From positions 620,001 to 684,000 of the forward strand of contig CAVSPW010000004.1 in NCBI GenBank assembly GCA_963729935.1: a stretch of DNA of 64,000 nt, written 5' to 3'. The stretch comes from CAIKMD01 sp963729935 (GTDB taxonomy: Bacteria > Pseudomonadota > Alphaproteobacteria > ATCC43930 > CGMCC-115725). The first letter of the stretch is position 1. Each line of letters begins with the position of its first letter. A model generated the notes under the pieces. It ran no database searches and was not told where the DNA came from. It worked only from the letters and a program-made list of their open reading frames with translations. Below are positions 1 to 8,676 of the stretch, piece by piece. The translations under genes were made by a program, and so were the position numbers.

Positions 1-508
1 CGATGCTGTCGCCGATGGCGACGCCGGGCAGGAAGACCGCCGGCGCCCAGATCACCGCCGAAGAGATATTCGCGGCCCAGAACCGCGCGGGCCGCATGCG
101 GAGAATGCCGGCCGCGAGCGGCACGACCGCCCGCACCGGGCCGAAGAACCGCCCGATGAAGACGCTTTTCCCGCCATGGCGCGCGAACAGCACGACACCG
201 CGCGCGATGAGGTCGGGGTGGCGCGTAAAAGGCCATAGACGCTCGACTTCGCCGCCGAAACGCCGCCCGATCCAATAGGAAAATCCGTCACCCGACAGCG
301 CCCCCAGCACCGCGCCCGACAGCAAGGGCCAAACCAGCACCTCTCCGCTCGGCACCAGCGTCCCGGCCGCCAGCAGGATCGCCGTTCCCGGAAAGAACAG
401 GTTGACGACCGCCACCAATTCACCGAACGAGACGACGAACATCACCAGGAACGTCCATCCAGGATGCGCGGCAATGAACGCGATGATCGTGTGGACGAAA
501 CCTTCCAT
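1..508 (-). CDS. DedA family membrane protein (3' end outside window)
   Basis: Only the first 169 codons are visible; the gene runs off the left edge. The start is the ATG at 508. The product is very hydrophobic and shows the DedA pattern: a re-entrant segment with FFPGTAILLAAGTLVPSG, then GDGFSYWIGRRFGG, then the basic/aromatic stretch KSVFIGRFFGPVRAVVPLAA. DedA proteins are inner-membrane proteins linked to lipid carrier flipping and membrane homeostasis. The next gene upstream, an orphan binding protein, lies on the same strand about 100 bases away. The family call is firm; the substrate is unknown. Confidence 0.85.
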   Translation of the reverse strand, partial: MEGFVHTIIAFIAAHPGWTFLVMFVVSFGELVAVVNLFFPGTAILLAAGTLVPSGEVLVWPLLSGAVLGALSGDGFSYWIGRRFGGEVERLWPFTRHPDLIARGVVLFARHGGKSVFIGRFFGPVRAVVPLAAGILRMRPARFWAANISSAVIWAPAVFLPGVAIGDSI

Positions 509-604
509 CCGCTGCCGCGCCGCTCCCCGCTCCGCACATCGCGCGCGATCTTGGAGAACGGATGCCGCTTCGTCCAATCGTTATTTCGCCGCGCGGCCGA
601 CGCT

Positions 605-1669
605 TCAGCGCACCCCGCCCTGGTTGACGACCGGACCGGTATAGGTCTCGAAGCGCTTGCGCAACGCGACCAACCGCTTCTCGTCGGTGACGAATTGCTT
701 GTAGCCGGCTTCGATGCGCAGGCCCGCGAGCGGCTTCAGCCCCGCCGGCGGCGGCACGTCGGTGCGTGCCGAGAAGCTGCCCCCGAGCCGGCTTTGCTGC
801 TCCTTCGCCAGATACCAGGTGAGAAAGAGCTTGGCCGCGTTGGGATGGGGCGCCGCCTTGAAAATGCCGGCGGTGACGAAGAACACCGGCATGGGATCGC
901 TCGTCGGAAACGCGTACTCGATCGGCTCGCCCGCCTGCTTGAGCGCGCCGGTGGTCGAGCTCGTCGAATCGAAAGTCACCGCGTTCTTGCCGTCGGCGAT
1001 ACTGCGCAGCACGCCGAGATGGCCCTGGATGAAACTCGGCTGGTTGGCCATGTACTTCTTCATGTAGCCCCAGCCATATCGCTTGACGATGCCGTCGAAG
1101 ACGAACAGGGTCGCGTCGTCATCGGCCGGATAGGCGCTGACGAGCTTGCCGCGAAATTGCGGCTTGAGGAAATCGAGCGCGCTCTTCGGCACGTCCTTTG
1201 CGGCGACCAGCTTGGTGTTGTAGGCATAGGAAAGCAGGACGACGCTGGTCGCCATGAAGGCGCCGTCTTCGTCGCGAAAGCGCCGGTCGAGCTTGCTGAA
1301 GCCTTCGGGCTTGAAGCGCAGCAGCGCGCCCTTCTTCTTCCAACCGACGAAATCCTGCACCGTCTGCAGGATCGCCATGTCGACTTCGAGCTTCTTCGCC
1401 TTGAGCTGCTGGTTGATCTTTTCGTCCAGCACATTGCTGAAGCCGCCGGTGATCGAAACCTCGATCCCAGGAAAGCGCTCCTTGAATTCCTTCGCCCAGC
1501 GCTCATAGGGCGCGACCGGACCGCCGCTATAGAACACGACCGATTTCTCGGCCTTGGCCTTTTCGTAAAGCCGATCGATCGTCTCGGCGCGAGCGAGCGT
1601 CGCGCAAGAGATCGAGAACACCAAAACCGGGATAACGCGCCGCCATTCGCCGCCTGAAAGTGCGCCCAT
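605..1669 (-). CDS. ABC transporter substrate-binding protein, Fbp/PotD-like
   Basis: This 354-residue protein has an N-terminal signal peptide (basic MGALSGGEWRR, hydrophobic core VIPVLVFSISCATLARA), so it should be periplasmic. The mature part starts with KSVVFYSGGPVAPYERWAKEF and continues with FPGIEVSITGG, the usual opening of family-1 extracellular solute-binding proteins of the iron(III)/thiamine/polyamine type. A purine-rich site (GGGGGAAG) sits just before the ATG. No permease or ATPase lies next to it, so it is an orphan here, and the ligand cannot be read from the sequence. Confidence 0.85.
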   Translation of the reverse strand: MGALSGGEWRRVIPVLVFSISCATLARAETIDRLYEKAKAEKSVVFYSGGPVAPYERWAKEFKERFPGIEVSITGGFSNVLDEKINQQLKAKKLEVDMAILQTVQDFVGWKKKGALLRFKPEGFSKLDRRFRDEDGAFMATSVVLLSYAYNTKLVAAKDVPKSALDFLKPQFRGKLVSAYPADDDATLFVFDGIVKRYGWGYMKKYMANQPSFIQGHLGVLRSIADGKNAVTFDSTSSTTGALKQAGEPIEYAFPTSDPMPVFFVTAGIFKAAPHPNAAKLFLTWYLAKEQQSRLGGSFSARTDVPPPAGLKPLAGLRIEAGYKQFVTDEKRLVALRKRFETYTGPVVNQGGVR

Positions 1670-1874
1670 CTTCCTCCCCCACTTTTTCCAGCCGATACCC
1701 CCGATGATCGGCGATCAGCGGGGCGTTTCTATTTTCGCGGCAATGGTTGCACGAAGCCGGCACGCTTGCCAAGCCTTGGCTCGCGCGGGTTCCGCCTTGC
1801 CAGCCACCGCGGCTCGACGCATTCTCGTTTCGACTTACTCGTTTTAACTCAAAGGCAAAAATCGGGGGCGCGGC

Positions 1875-4049
1875 GTGGCGGAAGAGCAAAAGCGCAATCA
1901 TCAGCATATTTGGCGGTTCTTCCGCGCCGGCGGGTTCGATCAGGTCCGCATCGACAGCGGCGCCGATGTCGCGCATCTGGCATCGCTCGACCAGAAACTC
2001 TGGGTCGCCCTCGCCTGCCCGACCCGCGGCATCGAGTTCGACGAGCGCACTCTCGATCTCATCGACGATGATCATGACGGCCGCATCCGCGCGCCCGAGA
2101 TCCTGGCTGCCGTCACCTGGACGACGAGCGTCCTCAAGGATCTGAACGAGTTGCAGCGCGGCGGCGACAGTCTGCCGCTCGCCGCCATCGACGACGCGTC
2201 CGAAAGCGGCAAAGCGATCCGCGCCTCGGCCGAAACGATCCTCGACTTGCTGCGCAAGAAGGACGCCGCCGCGATCTCGCTTCAGGACACGCTCGACGTC
2301 GAGAAGATCTATGACGGCACGCCGTTCAATGGCGACGGCATCATCACGGTCGGATCCGCCGACGATGCCGAAACCCAGAGCGCGATCCAGGACATCATGG
2401 ATTGTCTCGGCTCGGAGCAGGATCGCAGCCACAAGCCCGGCATATCGCAACCGATCATCGATCGTTTCTTCGACGAGGCGGCGCGCTATGCCGCCTGGCA
2501 TGCCGAGGGCGACGCCGCGCACGCCGCGCTCCTTCCCCTGGGCGATGCGAGCGACGCGGCGGGCGCGCTCATGGCCGAGCTCGGCGCCAAGATCGATGAC
2601 TTCTTTGCCCGGACGCGGCTCGCTTCCTTCGATGCGCGCGCGGCCGAGCCGCTCAATCCGCCCTTGTCCACTTACGAGACGCTCGCCGCCGAGACCTTGC
2701 GATCCGACGGTGCCGATATTGCGGCGCTGCCCTTGTCGCATGTCGAAGCCGGCAGCAGGCTTCCTTTCAGCGCGGGCATCAATCCGGCCTGGGCAAGGCC
2801 GATCGCGCGGCTGCGCGACGAGATCGTGGTGCCGCTCCTCGGGCCGAGCGACGCGCTCGCCGCGGCGGATTGGGAGAAGATCAAGGCGCAATTCGCGGCC
2901 TATGCGGCCTGGGCCGCGCGCAGGCCCGCGACCGCCGTCGCCAAGCTCGGGATCGACCGCCTGAAGGCGCTGCTCGATCCCGCGGTCAAGCCGCGCATCG
3001 ACGTGCTGATCGCGCGCGACAAGGCGCTCGAGCCGCAAATGAACGCCATCGCGCAGGTCGAGAAACTCCTGCGCATGAAGCGCGATCTCATGCCGCTCCT
3101 CAACAATTTCGTCGCCTTCAAGGATTTCTATACCCGCGCCGGCAAGGCCGTGTTCCAGGCCGGAACGCTTTATCTGGACGCCAGAAGCTGCGATCTTTGC
3201 ATCAAGGTCGCGGACGAGACGAAGCACGCGCAGCTCGCGACCTTGAGCCGGATCTACCTCGTCTATTGCCGCTGCACGCGCGCCGAGGGCAAGGAGACCA
3301 TGACGATCGCCGCGGCCCTGACGGCGGGCGACGCCGAAAACCTCCTGGTCGGACGCAACGGTGTGTTCTACGACCGCAAGGGGCGCGATTGGGACGCGAC
3401 CATCGTCAAGCTCGTCGAGCACCCGATCAGCCTGCGCCAGGCCTTCTGGCTGCCCTATAAGCAGTTCGCCCGTTTCATCAACGAGCAGATTCAGAAGGCA
3501 GCGGCCGCCCGCGCGGCGACGGTGCAGGCCCAGATGGCGTCGCAGACCATGGCGCGAGCCGCGGGAGCGGCCGGGGGCGCGCCGCCCCCGCCCCCGCAAC
3601 AGCAGACCTTCGATGCCGCGCGTTTTGCCGGCATCTTCGCCGCCATCGGCCTTGCGATCGGCGCGATCGGCACGGCGATCGCCTCCCTCGTCACCGGTCT
3701 CCTGCAGCTCACCTGGTGGCAGATGCCGCTCGCCTTCATCGGCATCATCCTCGTCATCTCGGGCCCCTCCTGCATGATCGCGGCGATGAAGCTCCAGGCG
3801 CGCAATCTGGGGCCGATCCTCGACGCCTCGGGCTGGGCGGTGAATACGCGGCTGAAGATCAACCTGCCCTTCGGCCGCGCGCTTACGGCGACGGCGCAAT
3901 TGCCCGAACGCGCCGAGCGCGCGCTCTCCGATCCCTATGCCGAGAAGAAGCGGCCCTGGGGCTGGTATCTCACGCTTGCCGTGATCGTCCTCGTTCTGCT
4001 CGGACTGTGGCGCTACGGCTTCATCGCGCAGTGGCTGAAGCTGCTCTGA
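1875..4049 (+). CDS. large membrane-anchored protein with EF-hand-like loops, unknown function
   Basis: This is a 724-residue protein read from a GTG at 1875. I do not recognise a characterised homologue. Near residues 62-72 it has an EF-hand-like loop (DDDHDGRIRAPE), and near 146-160 a second acidic loop (FNGDGIITVGSADD). The middle is a long helical region with four Cys (RSCDLCI and YCRCTR, around 440-475). After an Ala/Gln-rich helix comes a proline run followed by two hydrophobic segments (about 580-640), then a soluble stretch and one last membrane segment (about 697-717). It most likely sits in the inner membrane with a large cytoplasmic N-terminal part. Convergent with the DUF952 gene. 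Confidence 0.8.
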   Translation: MAEEQKRNHQHIWRFFRAGGFDQVRIDSGADVAHLASLDQKLWVALACPTRGIEFDERTLDLIDDDHDGRIRAPEILAAVTWTTSVLKDLNELQRGGDSLPLAAIDDASESGKAIRASAETILDLLRKKDAAAISLQDTLDVEKIYDGTPFNGDGIITVGSADDAETQSAIQDIMDCLGSEQDRSHKPGISQPIIDRFFDEAARYAAWHAEGDAAHAALLPLGDASDAAGALMAELGAKIDDFFARTRLASFDARAAEPLNPPLSTYETLAAETLRSDGADIAALPLSHVEAGSRLPFSAGINPAWARPIARLRDEIVVPLLGPSDALAAADWEKIKAQFAAYAAWAARRPATAVAKLGIDRLKALLDPAVKPRIDVLIARDKALEPQMNAIAQVEKLLRMKRDLMPLLNNFVAFKDFYTRAGKAVFQAGTLYLDARSCDLCIKVADETKHAQLATLSRIYLVYCRCTRAEGKETMTIAAALTAGDAENLLVGRNGVFYDRKGRDWDATIVKLVEHPISLRQAFWLPYKQFARFINEQIQKAAAARAATVQAQMASQTMARAAGAAGGAPPPPPQQQTFDAARFAGIFAAIGLAIGAIGTAIASLVTGLLQLTWWQMPLAFIGIILVISGPSCMIAAMKLQARNLGPILDASGWAVNTRLKINLPFGRALTATAQLPERAERALSDPYAEKKRPWGWYLTLAVIVLVLLGLWRYGFIAQWLKLL

Positions 4050-4070
4050 GAGCGTTCGCCCGCGCGCGTC

Positions 4071-4409
4071 TCAGGACGGAAAGCGGTGCTTGCCGTCTTC
4101 GCCCACGGGCAACGGCTTGACCCAGAGCCCGTCGCGCGTCGCGAGCGTTGCGTAAAGATGCGGGAACAGCGCGCCGCCGCGCGACACCTCCCATTTGAGC
4201 GCCGGGCCAAGCTTCTCCGCATCGACCGCCACCAGAACGAGGTCGGTCTTTCCGGCGAAATGCTTGGCGGCGGTTTCCTCGGCCTGGTCCCTGGTCGAGA
4301 AATGGATATAGCCGTCGGCGAGATCGATCCCGGCGCCGGCGAAGACTCCCGCCGCTTCGGCCGCGCGCCATTCGGCTGAAGACAAGATCTTGAAGATGAG
4401 CTGGGTCAT
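4071..4409 (-). CDS. DUF952 family protein
   Basis: A 112-residue cytoplasmic protein with the DUF952 pattern: an N-terminal I-F-K-I-L-S-x-x-E-W, then DGYIHFSTRDQAEETAAKHF, LVLVAVDAEKLG, and the closing LFPHLYATL. The family's biochemical role is not known to me. The ATG at 4409 has no strong Shine-Dalgarno site. It is convergent with the 724-residue membrane protein, with 21 bases between the stops. Confidence 0.9.
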   Translation of the reverse strand: MTQLIFKILSSAEWRAAEAAGVFAGAGIDLADGYIHFSTRDQAEETAAKHFAGKTDLVLVAVDAEKLGPALKWEVSRGGALFPHLYATLATRDGLWVKPLPVGEDGKHRFPS

Positions 4410-4443
4410 TCGCCTTCCGACCGCCTGGGCTCCTCAGGCTGGT

Positions 4444-4716
4444 TTAATGTAACGGCACCTTCCCGAATACAAGCTCGAACCGAAGCCTTTTCGAACTCCG
4501 CTCCCGAATGAATTGGATCGCGTGAAGGTATGGGCTGTCGACTGGGGGATAAGCGTCACTGGTGTAATCCCAACTGTCTTCGAGCGACGGCTGCGTTGTC
4601 GTTTCGCCTAGGTAAGCTCCGTCGAAGCCTAAGAGCTGAACGCCGGCGATCTCGGCCTCGCTGATCGCACGGACCGCATCGTCCGGTGAAAGCCAATCCG
4701 TCCCGTCCTTCGTCAT
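4444..4716 (-). CDS. hypothetical protein, translationally coupled to trmJ
   Basis: A 90-residue acidic protein I do not recognise. I place the start at the ATG at 4716 because it overlaps the trmJ stop in an ATGA arrangement, which implies translational coupling. Third-codon GC is lower than in its neighbours, and composition (WDYTSDAYPPVDSPYL) differs from the surrounding core genes, so it may have been acquired. No signal peptide or membrane segment. A longer form starting upstream would lie inside trmJ and is unlikely. Confidence 0.6.
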   Translation of the reverse strand: MTKDGTDWLSPDDAVRAISEAEIAGVQLLGFDGAYLGETTTQPSLEDSWDYTSDAYPPVDSPYLHAIQFIRERSSKRLRFELVFGKVPLH

Positions 4717-5486
4717 TCCGCAGGCTTCCTTTTGCGCGGCCCGCAGAAGGAAGTGACGACGCCATGCAAGGTGCGCAGCTCTTGCTCGGTGCATTGGGCG
4801 CGCTGAAACAGATTGCGCAGGTTCCGCACCATCGAGGGCCGCTTTTCCGGATCGCGCATGAAGCCCGAGCGGTCGAGCTCTTCCTCAAGATGGCCGAAGA
4901 ACTGAATCAGCTTCTCCTTGGTCGCGGGCAGCGAATGGCCGAGCGCCACCTGCTCTTCCGGGGTCTCGTCGACGCAGGAGAACCACTCATAGCCGATGAG
5001 CAACACCGCCTGGGCGAGATTGAGCGAGGAGAAGGCCGGATTCAGCGGCACGCTCAAGACCGTGTCGGCGAGCGCGATATGCTCGTTCAAGAGCCCGGTG
5101 CGCTCCGGCCCGAAAAGGATGCCGCAAGCCTCGCCCGCGCCCAGGAAGCCGCGCATCTCGATCGCGCCTTTGCGCGGCGTCAGGATCCGCTTCACCATGT
5201 AGCGGTCGCGCGCCGTGCTCGCATAGACATGGCGCAGCCCGGTGATCGCCTCTTCCACCGTGCCGAAGAGCCGCGCCTTCTCGAGCACCACATCGGCGCC
5301 GCTGGCCGCGGCCTGCGCCTTCTTGCTCGGCCAGCCGTCGCGCGGCTTCACGAGACGGAGATCGGTGAGGCCGCAATTGTACATGGCGCGCGCGGCGGTG
5401 CCGATATTCTCGCCCAGCTGCGGCTCGACCAGAATGACGGCCGGTCCGCCCTTCAGCGCGCGGCGGCGGTGATCGGTTCCCGCCAT
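4713..5486 (-). CDS. trmJ: tRNA (cytidine/uridine-2'-O-)-methyltransferase TrmJ
   Basis: This 257-residue SpoU/TrmD-fold (SPOUT) methyltransferase should 2'-O-methylate position 32 of tRNA anticodon loops with SAM. The three SpoU motifs are visible: VEPQLGENIGTAARAMYNCG near the N-terminus, ILFGPERTGLLNEHI in the middle, and VPLNPAFSSLNLAQAVLLI, which forms the knot. The C-terminal helical extension (LFQRAQCTEQELRTLHGVV) is typical of TrmJ as opposed to TrmL. It follows cimA with a 2-base gap and overlaps the next small gene by ATGA, so these form one operon. Confidence 0.92.
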   Translation of the reverse strand: MAGTDHRRRALKGGPAVILVEPQLGENIGTAARAMYNCGLTDLRLVKPRDGWPSKKAQAAASGADVVLEKARLFGTVEEAITGLRHVYASTARDRYMVKRILTPRKGAIEMRGFLGAGEACGILFGPERTGLLNEHIALADTVLSVPLNPAFSSLNLAQAVLLIGYEWFSCVDETPEEQVALGHSLPATKEKLIQFFGHLEEELDRSGFMRDPEKRPSMVRNLRNLFQRAQCTEQELRTLHGVVTSFCGPRKRKPAE

Positions 5487-5488
5487 GC

Positions 5489-7081
5489 CTAGGAGCGCCG
5501 GCCCGCGCGCCAGAGCTTGAAGGTCAGGCTGTCGTGGAGCGCGTTGAAGGAGGCGTTGATGATGTCGGAGGAAACCCCCACGGTCGACCAGGTCTCGTCG
5601 CCCGCGGCGCTCTCGATCATCACGCGCGTCACGGCCCGCGTGCCGGCCTGCGGCGTCAGGATACGCACCTTGTAATCGGTCAGACGGATATCGGCGAGTT
5701 CGGGGAAAGCCGGCGTCAGGGCCTTGCGCAAGGCGGTATCGAGCGCGTTCACCGGCCCGTCATGGCTTTCGGCGACCTCCATGAAGCTCCGGCCTTCCAC
5801 ATTGCCGGAGACCGTCGCCTCCGACACGGTGACGAGCTCGCCTTTCGCGTTCCAGCGCCGCTCATCCATGATGCGAAAGCGCTCGACCCGGAAATAGTCC
5901 GGCACCGTGCCCAGCATGCGCTGCGCGAGCAATTCGAAGCTCGCCTCGGCGCCGTCATAGGCATAGCCCTCGAATTCGCGCGACTTCACCTCGTCCAGGA
6001 GCGAGTCGAGCTTCGGATGCTTGGCGTCGATGGCAACGCCGATCTCGCGCAGCCGCGCCAGGATGTTGGAGCGCCCGGCCTGATCGGAAACCAGGATGTG
6101 CCGCGCATTCCCGACGCGCGCGGGCTCGATATGTTCGTAAGAGCGCGGGTCCTTCTCGACCGCCGAGACATGCAGTCCCCCCTTATGCGCAAAGGCGCTC
6201 TCGCCGACATAGGCCGCGTGCCGGTTGGGCGCGCGGTTCAAGCGCTCGTCGAGAAAGCGCGAGACATGCGTCAAGCGTGCGAGGCCCGCTTCGCTCACGC
6301 CGGTGGCATAGCCCATCTTCACCATCAGGGTCGGAAGGAGCGCCACGAGATTGGCGTTGCCGCAGCGCTCGCCCAGCCCGTTCAAGGTCCCCTGCACCTG
6401 GCGCGCGCCGGCGCGCACCGCGGCGAGCGAGTTGGCCACCGCATTCTCCGTGTCGTTATGCGTATGAATGCCGAGATGATCGCCCGGCACCGTCTTCGCC
6501 GCCTCGCCGACGATGCGCTCGACCTCGTCGGGCAGGGTCCCGCCATTGGTGTCGCACAAGACGATCCAGCGCGCGCCGGCCTGATGCGCGGCCTTGACGC
6601 ATTGCAGCGCGTAATCGGGATTGGCCTTGTAGCCGTCGAAGAAATGCTCGGCGTCGAAGATCGCCTCGTCGAGCTTTTCCGCGGCGAGCTTCACCGAATC
6701 CGCGATCATCGCGAGGTTTTCCTCGAGGCTCACGCCGAGCGCGACCTTCACGTGAAAGTCCCAGGTCTTGCCGACGATGCAGGCGACGCGCGCCTTGCTG
6801 CCGAGGAGCGCGGCGAGGCCCGGATCATTGGCGGCGCTGCGGCCCGAGCGCCGCGTCATGCCGAAGGCGGTGATCCGCGCGTGATTGAGCTTCGGGAGCT
6901 TGGCGAAGAACGCGTCGTCGGTCGGATTGGCGCCGGGCCAGCCGCCCTCGACATAGTCGATGCCCAGAAGATCGAGCTCGCGCGCGATCGCGAGCTTGTC
7001 GGGCACGCCGAAATCGACGCCCTGGGTCTGCGCGCCATCGCGCAGTGTCGTGTCGTACAGATAGATGCGTTCGCCGGACAT
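5489..7081 (-). CDS. cimA: (R)-citramalate synthase
   Basis: This 530-residue enzyme condenses pyruvate with acetyl-CoA to citramalate, feeding threonine-independent isoleucine synthesis. The N-terminal TIM barrel opens with YDTTLRDGAQTQGVDF, where CimA differs from LeuA. It continues with the metal-binding HTHNDTENAVANSLAA and the GTLNGLGERCGNANLVAL signature. Residues beyond about 410 form the LeuA-type C-terminal allosteric domain, normally the site of isoleucine feedback. It stands between the decayed cysS and trmJ, an order common in alphaproteobacteria. Distinguishing CimA from 2-isopropylmalate synthase rests on the N-terminal signature and length. Confidence 0.93.
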   Translation of the reverse strand: MSGERIYLYDTTLRDGAQTQGVDFGVPDKLAIARELDLLGIDYVEGGWPGANPTDDAFFAKLPKLNHARITAFGMTRRSGRSAANDPGLAALLGSKARVACIVGKTWDFHVKVALGVSLEENLAMIADSVKLAAEKLDEAIFDAEHFFDGYKANPDYALQCVKAAHQAGARWIVLCDTNGGTLPDEVERIVGEAAKTVPGDHLGIHTHNDTENAVANSLAAVRAGARQVQGTLNGLGERCGNANLVALLPTLMVKMGYATGVSEAGLARLTHVSRFLDERLNRAPNRHAAYVGESAFAHKGGLHVSAVEKDPRSYEHIEPARVGNARHILVSDQAGRSNILARLREIGVAIDAKHPKLDSLLDEVKSREFEGYAYDGAEASFELLAQRMLGTVPDYFRVERFRIMDERRWNAKGELVTVSEATVSGNVEGRSFMEVAESHDGPVNALDTALRKALTPAFPELADIRLTDYKVRILTPQAGTRAVTRVMIESAAGDETWSTVGVSSDIINASFNALHDSLTFKLWRAGRRS

Positions 7082-7122
7082 GGCTCTTTCTTAGCGGATT
7101 TCAGAGCGTTGCGTAACGCCCC

Positions 7123-8562
7123 TCACCCCGCCCTGCGCCAGGTCGTACCGCCGGGCCCGTCTTCCAGGAGAATGCCTTTCAGCGCCAGCTCGGTGCGGAT
7201 GCGGTCCGCCTCGGCGAAGTCCTTGGCTTTGCGCGCGGCGTTGCGGGCGTCGACGAGCTATCGATTTCCGCATTCTCATCGCCGAGTAGCGAGGTTGAAC
7301 CGTCACCGTGGCATGCTGAAGCGCACAAGTGGCAGGCGGACTAGCTGCGCGGTTGCTCCAGTATCCGTCCGCATCCTGCTGCAACAATCTCATACCGCGC
7401 CGCCGGCGATCAGCTTGCTCTGAAGCTGCGCCGCGCGGCCAGTGTCGTCGCTATTAAATCATTGCACAACTTCGTGGAGCACCGTGAGCGCCAAAGGGGT
7501 GTTCAGATCGTCTTCGAGGGCCGCTTCGCCCGTCCACGGCAGTTTCTGTCGCGTAGCGGCACTATCCGGGCCGCCAAATGCGAGATAGAGCGCGTGTAGG
7601 CCAAGGGAAGCCTGACTGTAACCTCTCTGACGTCCAGTCAAGCGGATCGCGATAGTGCGCCATTAGCATCGCGTAACGCGCTGCTTCACCTCGCCCGGAC
7701 CACCTACTTCCGTAGCACCTCGCGGATGGTGCGGAAATTGCCTTCCGACTTCGCCATCTTCGCGCCATTGACCATGACGAAGCCGTTATGCATCCACACT
7801 TGCGCGAAGGGCTGGTGATGGACGCATTCGCTTTGCGCGATCTCGTTCTCGTGATGCGGGAAGATGAGATCGAGCCCGCCGCCATGGATGTCGAAGCTCG
7901 CGCCGAGATAGGCCTCGCTCATCGCCGAGCATTCGATGTGCCAGCCCGGCCGGCCGCGGCCCCAGGGACTGTCCCAGCCGGGCAGATCCGACGACGACGG
8001 CTTCCACAACACGAAATCGGCCGGATCGCGCTTATAGGGCGCCACCTCGACCCGCGCGCCGGCGATCATCTCGTCGCGGTTGCGGTGCGAGAGCTTGCCG
8101 TATTGCGGATCGCTCGCGACCGAGAACAGCACATGGCCGTCGGCGAGATAGGCGTGGCCTTGCGCGATCAGGCGCTCGATCATCGCGATCATCGGCGCGA
8201 TGTGCTCGGTCGCGCGCGGCTCGACATCGGGCGGCAGGCAGCCCGAGCGCCGCCACGTCCTCGTGGAAGGCCTTGGCCGTGCGCTCGGTCAGATCGCGGA
8301 TGCTCTCCTTGTTGGCCTTGGCCGCCGCGTTGATCTTGTCGTCGACATCGGTGATGTTGCGGACATAGCGCACGTGATCGACGCCATAGACTTGGCGCAG
8401 CAGCCGGTAGAGCACGTCGAAGACGATGACCGGCCGCGCATTGCCGATATGGGCGAAGTCATAGACCGTCGGCCCGCAGACATAGAGGCGCACGTTCTTT
8501 TCGTCCAAGGGCGTGAACGTGTCTTTCCGGCGCGTAAGCGTGTTGTAGAGCTGAAGCGGCAT
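7123..8562 (-). pseudogene. cysS: cysteinyl-tRNA synthetase, decayed
   Basis: The ancestral frame starts at the ATG at 8562 (MPLQLYNTLTRRKDTF) and ends at the TGA at 7123-7125; full length would be about 480 codons, normal for CysRS. Visible signatures include VCGPTVYDFAHIGNARPV, HHENEIAQSE and the KMSKS-like MVNGAKMAKSEGNFRT. The frame breaks near 8240 (one extra base). Around 7704 an in-frame TAG follows EVLRK, with indels. It shifts again near 7640, meets TGA codons after VLHEVVQ (about 7457) and after LIAGGAV (about 7394), and resumes in another frame for the true C-terminus (NAARKAKDFAEADRIR to GPGGTTWRRAG). With at least five lesions this is a pseudogene and not a sequencing slip. CysRS is essential, so another copy must exist elsewhere. 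Confidence 0.93.
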
Positions 8563-8648
8563 GGCCGAGGCGTAACAGATTCTCCGAATCCGGTCCAGGA
8601 GCGCGGCCGGGCGGGCTCCCGGGCCCAACTCCCCAAAATACTTGTGCT

Positions 8649-8674
8649 AATGATATCAATTAATTATTCTCATT
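8649..8674. promoter_or_regulatory. AT-rich inverted repeat, candidate TetR operator
   Basis: A 26-base imperfect palindrome (AATGATATCAATT then AATTATTCTCATT, 10 of 13 pairs matching) lies between the divergent cysS remnant and the TetR-family gene, ending two bases before the TetR ATG. It is strikingly AT-rich for this genome. Autoregulation by the TetR protein is the natural reading, but this is inferred from position and symmetry alone. Confidence 0.45.
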
Positions 8675-8676
8675 AA

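Noticed and set aside
1527..3899. A 790-codon open frame on the minus strand opposite the 724-residue membrane protein
   Set aside because: It is the antisense shadow of a high-GC gene: Arg/Gly/Ala/Glu-rich with no domain, and it overlaps the start of the real binding-protein gene. The plus-strand frame has membrane segments and sensible motifs.
5534..7423. A 629-codon plus-strand frame across cimA and the cysS remnant
   Set aside because: It is antisense to cimA, which carries all its family motifs on the minus strand. The composition is shadow-like.
8230..8250. Programmed frameshift in cysS
   Set aside because: No slippery sequence or downstream structure is evident, and the gene has several other stops and shifts further on, so decay explains it better.
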